Assembly (NCBI RefSeq): GCF_000719475.1
Contig: NZ_JOGO01000056.1
Coordinates: forward strand, 1 to 38,823
Source: Streptomyces sp. NRRL F-5630
Lineage (GTDB): Bacteria > Actinomycetota > Actinomycetes > Streptomycetales > Streptomycetaceae
Direction of reading: 5' to 3'
Length of the DNA: 38,823 bases
In this document: positions 35,316 through 38,823 of the stretch, in pieces
Layout of the letters: the number at the start of each line of letters is the position of its first letter
Position numbering within the stretch: position 1 is the stretch's first letter
Made by a program: the position numbers and the translations under genes
Notes under the pieces: model-generated
The model's database searches: none
Seen by the model: the letters and a program-made list of their open reading frames with translations, nothing else
Told to the model about the DNA's origin: nothing

Positions 35316-36287
35316 ATGACCAGCACTCCCCGCACCACCGGAGAACCCCGCACCACCGAGGGCGGACCTCCCGTCCGCGTCCCCGCTTCCGTCTCCGCTC
35401 CCACCCCAGCTCCCACCCCAGCTCCCGCCCCCGCTCCCGTCTCGGCCGACCTCGACATGAACGAGATCGTCGGCACGCACGACCTCCTCCTCGTCACCCT
35501 CGACACCCTCCGCCACGACGTCGCCGCCGAACTCGCCGCCGCAGGACGCATCCCGCACCTCGCGCGGCACCTGCCCGGCGGGCGCTGGGAGGAGCGGCAC
35601 GCGCCGGGGAGCTTCACGTACGCCTCGCACCAGGCGATCTTCGCCGGGTTCCTGCCGACCCCCGCGAGCCCCGGGCCGCACCCGCGGCTCTTCGCGGCGC
35701 GCTTCGGCGGGAGCGAGACGACGGTGCCGCGCACCTGGGTCTTCGACACCCCCGACCTCGTCACCGGGCTCGCCGACGCCGGTTATCACACGGTGTGTCT
35801 CGGCGGGGTCGGCTTCTTCAACCAGCGCGCCGCGCTCGGCTCCGTACTGCCCTCGCTCTTCGCGGAGGCGCACTGGGAGCCGGGCTTCGGGGTCACCTCG
35901 CCGACGAGTTTCGAGGCGCAGGTCGCGAAGGCGGAGGAGGTCGTCGCGGGTTTGCCGCGCGAGCGGAAGCTCTTCCTGTTCGTGAACGTCTCCGCGCTCC
36001 ACCAGCCCAACTGGCACCACCTGCCGGGCGCCGACGCGGCACACGGGGACACGCGGGAATCGCACGCGGCGGCGCTGGAGTACGTCGACCGGCACATGGG
36101 CCGGCTCTTCGCCGCCGCGAGCAGCCGACGTCCCTGCCTCGCGATCGTCTGCTCCGACCACGGCACGGCCTACGGCGAGGACGGTTACACCGGGCACCGC
36201 CTGGGCCACCCGTCGGTGTGGACCGTGCCCTACGCCCACTTCCTCCTCGATGCCGGAGAAGCCCCCGACCCCGGAGCCGCCGCGTGA
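35316..36287 (+). CDS. STM4013/SEN3800 family hydrolase (alkaline phosphatase/sulfatase fold)
   Basis: Up to 323 residues. The fold of the alkaline phosphatase/sulfatase superfamily is marked by LLLVTLDTLRHDV (Asp63, metal), a possible nucleophile in FTYASHQAIF (Thr101 or Ser104), and the second metal site CSDHGTAYGEDG (Asp281/His282) with GHRLGHPS (His294, His298). It should cleave a phosphate, sulfate or phosphodiester, or transfer such a group. The first ~45 residues are a Pro/Ala-rich stretch (APTPAPTPAPAPAPV). ATG 35458 would remove it and start MNEIVGTHD, as I expect for the family, so the true start may be 35458. The stop overlaps the next GTG as GTGA. Confidence 0.85.
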   Translation: MTSTPRTTGEPRTTEGGPPVRVPASVSAPTPAPTPAPAPAPVSADLDMNEIVGTHDLLLVTLDTLRHDVAAELAAAGRIPHLARHLPGGRWEERHAPGSFTYASHQAIFAGFLPTPASPGPHPRLFAARFGGSETTVPRTWVFDTPDLVTGLADAGYHTVCLGGVGFFNQRAALGSVLPSLFAEAHWEPGFGVTSPTSFEAQVAKAEEVVAGLPRERKLFLFVNVSALHQPNWHHLPGADAAHGDTRESHAAALEYVDRHMGRLFAAASSRRPCLAIVCSDHGTAYGEDGYTGHRLGHPSVWTVPYAHFLLDAGEAPDPGAAA

Positions 36288-37675
36288 GCCCCAGCCCGAT
36301 CCCCAGCCCCACCCTCGCCCCCTCCTCCGCCCCCCTTCCGCTCATCGACACGAACGCTCCCACTCCATACGAGAGTTACGTCTACGCGTACCCGCACAAG
36401 ACCGCCTACCGCCGGCTCGCCGAACGCCCGGCGCTCGCGGAGCTGTGGGCCGCCGAGCCGAAGGACGCGCTCTCGCTCTACCTGCACATCCCCTTCTGCG
36501 AGGTGCGCTGCGGCTTCTGCAACCTCTTCACGCGGGTCGGCGCGCCCGAGGGCCTGACGACCGCGTACCTCGACGCGCTGGAGCGGCAGGCGGGCGCGGT
36601 GCGCGAGGCGCTGGGCGAGGCGGGGCCCGTGCGGTACTCGACGGCGGCGTTCGGGGGCGGGACGCCGACGTTCCTGACGGCCACCGAGCTGGAGCGGCTG
36701 TGCGACATCGCGGAGCACCGCATGGGCGCGCGGCTCGGCGCGATACCGCTCTCGGTCGAGACGTCGCCCGCGACCGCGACCCCGGACCGGCTCGCCGTGC
36801 TCGCCGCGCGCGGCACGACACGGCTCAGCATCGGTGTGCAGAGCTTCGATGAGGCGGAGGCGCGCGCGGCCGTACGGCCGCAGCGCCGTGCCGATGTCGA
36901 AGCGGCGCTCGGGCACGCCCGCGCGGCGGGCTTCCCGGTCCTCAACATCGACCTCATCTACGGCATCGACGGGCAGACGGAGGCGAGTTGGCTGCGCTCG
37001 CTCGACGCGGCGCTCGCCTGGCGTCCCGAGGAGCTGTACCTGTACCCGCTGTACGTGCGGCCGCTCACCGGCCTCGGCCGCAGGACGCCGGACGGCCCCG
37101 ACCCCGAGTGGGACGCGCGCCGCCTGCGGCTCTACCGAGCGGGCCGGGACCACCTCCTCGCCCACGGGTACGTGCAGGGCTCGATGCGCTCCTTCCGTCG
37201 CGCTGATGCGCCCGCCGAGGGGCCCGAGGACTACGCGTGCCAGACCGACGGCATGACGGGCCTGGGCTGCGGCGCCCGTTCCTACACCCGTGACCTGCAC
37301 TACTCCTTCGACTACGCGGTCGGGGCGCACGAAGTGCGCGCGCTCGTCGACGCGTATGTGGGGACCGCCGACTTCACGCGTGCCGAGTACGGGAGGGTCA
37401 TCGACGCGGACGAGCGGCGCCGCCGGCACCTGCTCCAGTCGCTCCTTCAGGCGGCGGGCCTGGACCGCGCCGAGTACCGCGCGCGCTTCGGCACGGACCC
37501 GGCCGAGGACTACCCGGCCGAGCTGACCGCGTTCGCGGCGAAGGGGTGGCTCGACGAACAGGAGACGGGCGTCCTGCGTCTGACCCCGGAGGGCCTCGCG
37601 CACTCGGACGCGGTCGGGCCCCGGCTGTTCTCCCCGGCGGTACGGGCCGCGATGGCCGCGTACGAGAGGAGGTGA
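36284..37675 (+). CDS. STM4012 family radical SAM protein (HemN-like)
   Basis: A 463-residue radical SAM enzyme. The cluster motif CxxxCxxC is at Cys72, Cys76 and Cys79 in YLHIPFCEVRCGFCNLF, the coproporphyrinogen III oxidase-like (HemN) form. FGGGTPTFL and SIGVQSFDE are further family marks, and a HemN-type C-terminal domain follows. It is not HemN itself: the cluster context and STM4012 family membership indicate a separate, unknown substrate. GTG 36284 overlaps the previous stop as GTGA. The first 25 residues are Pro/Ser-rich and may be unstructured. The stop lies within the ribosome binding site of the next gene. Confidence 0.9.
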   Translation: MSPSPIPSPTLAPSSAPLPLIDTNAPTPYESYVYAYPHKTAYRRLAERPALAELWAAEPKDALSLYLHIPFCEVRCGFCNLFTRVGAPEGLTTAYLDALERQAGAVREALGEAGPVRYSTAAFGGGTPTFLTATELERLCDIAEHRMGARLGAIPLSVETSPATATPDRLAVLAARGTTRLSIGVQSFDEAEARAAVRPQRRADVEAALGHARAAGFPVLNIDLIYGIDGQTEASWLRSLDAALAWRPEELYLYPLYVRPLTGLGRRTPDGPDPEWDARRLRLYRAGRDHLLAHGYVQGSMRSFRRADAPAEGPEDYACQTDGMTGLGCGARSYTRDLHYSFDYAVGAHEVRALVDAYVGTADFTRAEYGRVIDADERRRRHLLQSLLQAAGLDRAEYRARFGTDPAEDYPAELTAFAAKGWLDEQETGVLRLTPEGLAHSDAVGPRLFSPAVRAAMAAYERR

Positions 37676-37682
37676 GACGGAC

Positions 37683-38570
37683 GTGGACCTGACCCTGCTC
37701 TACCGGGGGCCGCTCGCCTCCTGCGATTACGACTGCCCGTACTGCCCGTTCGCGAAGCGGCGCGACAGCCGCGAGCAACTGCGCGCCGACCATGCCGCGT
37801 TGGAGCGGTTCGCGACGTGGGTGACCGAGCAACGCGAGGACCGGATATCGGTCCTGTTCACGCCGTGGGGCGAAGGGCTCGTGCGTTCGTGGTACCGGGA
37901 CACGCTCACCGCGCTCTCGCACCTGCCGCACGTGGAGCGCGTCGCGATCCAGACCAATCTGAGCTGCCGCACCGAGTGGACCTCGGCGGCGGACCCGGAC
38001 ACGCTCGCGCTGTGGTGCACGTACCACCCGGGCCAGACCCCGTACGACCGCTTCCTCGCCAAGTGCCATGAGCTGAGCGGGCGTTCGGTCAGGTACAGCG
38101 TCGGCATCGTGGGCCTGCCCGAGCACCTCGACGCGGCGCGGCGGCTGCGCGCGGAACTTCCCGGGCATGTCTACCTGTGGGTCAACGCCGCCGAGGGACG
38201 TACGTACACCGACGCCGAGGCCGCCGAGTGGGCCGCGCTCGACCCGCTCTTCCCGTACAGCCGTCATCCGCACCGCAGCGCGGGCCTGCCCTGCCGCACC
38301 GGCGAGTCCGTCCTCTCGGTCGACGGAGAGGGCACGGTGCGGCGCTGCCACTTCGTGCCCGAGCCGCTGGGAAACCTGTACGACGGCTCGTTCCGCGCCG
38401 GGTTGCGGCCGAGGGCCTGCCCGCGCGCGGCCTGTGACTGCCACATCGGTTACGTGCACCTGGAGTCGCTGCCGCTGTACGACGTTTTCGCAGGTGGCGT
38501 GCTCGAACGCGTACCGGCGCTCCCGGTGCGGGAGTTGGCGGTGCTGGGGGTGGGGGCCGCGAAGAAGTGA
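37683..38570 (+). CDS. STM4011 family radical SAM protein
   Basis: A 295-residue radical SAM enzyme with CxxxCxxC at Cys14, Cys18 and Cys21 (SCDYDCPYCPF), very close to the N-terminus. The C-terminal third carries further cysteines (GLPCRTGE, VRRCHF, CPRAACDC) around SVDGEGTVRRC, like a SPASM/twitch domain that binds auxiliary Fe-S clusters in peptide-modifying enzymes. The reaction is unknown. GTG 37683 is preceded by AGGAGGTGA (37668-37676), near-perfect complementarity to the 16S rRNA end. Having two dissimilar radical SAM enzymes in one operon suggests two successive radical steps or one activating enzyme plus one modifying enzyme. Confidence 0.9.
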   Translation: MDLTLLYRGPLASCDYDCPYCPFAKRRDSREQLRADHAALERFATWVTEQREDRISVLFTPWGEGLVRSWYRDTLTALSHLPHVERVAIQTNLSCRTEWTSAADPDTLALWCTYHPGQTPYDRFLAKCHELSGRSVRYSVGIVGLPEHLDAARRLRAELPGHVYLWVNAAEGRTYTDAEAAEWAALDPLFPYSRHPHRSAGLPCRTGESVLSVDGEGTVRRCHFVPEPLGNLYDGSFRAGLRPRACPRAACDCHIGYVHLESLPLYDVFAGGVLERVPALPVRELAVLGVGAAKK

Positions 38571-38618
38571 CTGTCCGCTCGTCGATCCGCACTGCTACTG
38601 TGCGCCGTCACCTGACGT

Positions 38619-38644
38619 GCCCGGTTCAAGCCACCGGGCGATTT
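38619..38644 (+). terminator. Intrinsic terminator after STM4011 gene
   Basis: GCCCGGT (38619-38625) and ACCGGGC (38633-38639) form a perfect 7-bp stem with a 7-base loop, followed by GATTTT. It ends the operon about 50 bases after its stop. Because the next ATG is only 24 bases beyond, it might instead attenuate that gene. Confidence 0.7.
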
Positions 38645-38667
38645 TCCCATCCCGAGGGGGGACCTCC

Positions 38668-38823
38668 ATGACTCAGCCCCAGCCGCCGTCCGACAGACCC
38701 GGCCAGACCCAGCCCACCATCCCGGAAGCCGTGCCCGGCCCACAGGACGCACCGCCCGCCCCGGCAGGCTTCGGCCCGCCCGCCGGTTTCGGCCCGCCCC
38801 CGGCCCCCGCCGGACAGTTCGGC
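38668..38823 (+). CDS. Partial proline-rich protein, cut by the window end
   Basis: The first 52 residues only: MTQPQPPSDRPGQTQPTIPE followed by a Pro/Gly/Phe repeat (GFGPPAGFGPPPAPAGQFG). ATG 38668 has GAGGGGGGACC upstream. Such N-terminal regions usually precede a membrane helix in Streptomyces proteins, but the rest is outside the window and I cannot assign a function. Confidence 0.65.
   Translation, partial: MTQPQPPSDRPGQTQPTIPEAVPGPQDAPPAPAGFGPPAGFGPPPAPAGQFG

Noticed and set aside
38612..38645. Sequence resembling a tRNA T-arm (CCGGTTCAAGCC)
   Set aside because: No acceptor, D or anticodon arm can be built upstream. The perfect stem followed by GATTTT fits a terminator better.

Overview
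The window reads as a stretch of Streptomyces chromosome (high-GC actinomycete). Third codon positions are almost all G or C, many genes start with GTG, and the gene order (TIGR03960 radical SAM protein, DUF2344 protein, RNase E/G, rplU, rpmA, obgE, then proB, proA, nadD and an LCP-related gene) is the one I know from streptomycetes. I saw no rRNA, tRNA, CRISPR array or insertion sequence.

Layout. (1) 205-10498: RNA/ribosome block. A B12-binding-type radical SAM protein and its DUF2344 partner, a very long RNase E/G, ribosomal proteins L21 and L27, and the ribosome-assembly GTPase Obg. Strong GC-rich hairpins separate several of these genes. (2) 10724-18090: cell-wall glycopolymer block. A 1253-residue glycosyltransferase / CDP-glycerol-type transferase and a GalE-like epimerase on the plus strand face a membrane-anchored CDP-glycerol-type transferase on the minus strand. 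A perfect hairpin with a T-tract separates them. (3) 18733-23882: proline genes proB and proA, a conserved hypothetical, and two single-pass membrane proteins that share a short N-terminal motif. (4) 24041-28707: an accessory three-gene module. It encodes a small EACC1-like protein, an 850-residue membrane protein (intact caspase His/Cys dyad, one transmembrane helix, then substrate-binding-like and von Willebrand A domains), and a substrate-binding lipoprotein. (5) 28935-32186: two small membrane proteins, nadD, and an LCP-like/LytR_C wall protein with a Tyr/Gly/Gln-rich N-terminus. (6) 32187-32985: a long non-coding interval holding a degenerate short-motif repeat, a striking nested inverted repeat framed by two DnaA-box sequences, and a promoter-like match to the actinobacterial PafBC/RecA-NDp DNA-damage motif. 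(7) 32986-38570: a tightly coupled operon of the uncharacterised STM4015-4014-4013-4012-4011 families: leucine-rich-repeat protein, ATP-grasp-like enzyme, phosphatase/sulfatase-fold hydrolase and two different radical SAM enzymes. (8) 38668-end: the start of a proline-rich protein cut off by the window edge.

The best candidates for undescribed biology are the transmembrane caspase module, which looks like a surface sensor wired to an intracellular protease, and the STM4011-4015 operon, which looks like an RNA-independent peptide or small-molecule modification pathway of unknown product. The second carries an unusual DnaA-box/hairpin and damage-type promoter signature upstream. Functions for both are inferred from domain logic, not demonstrated.
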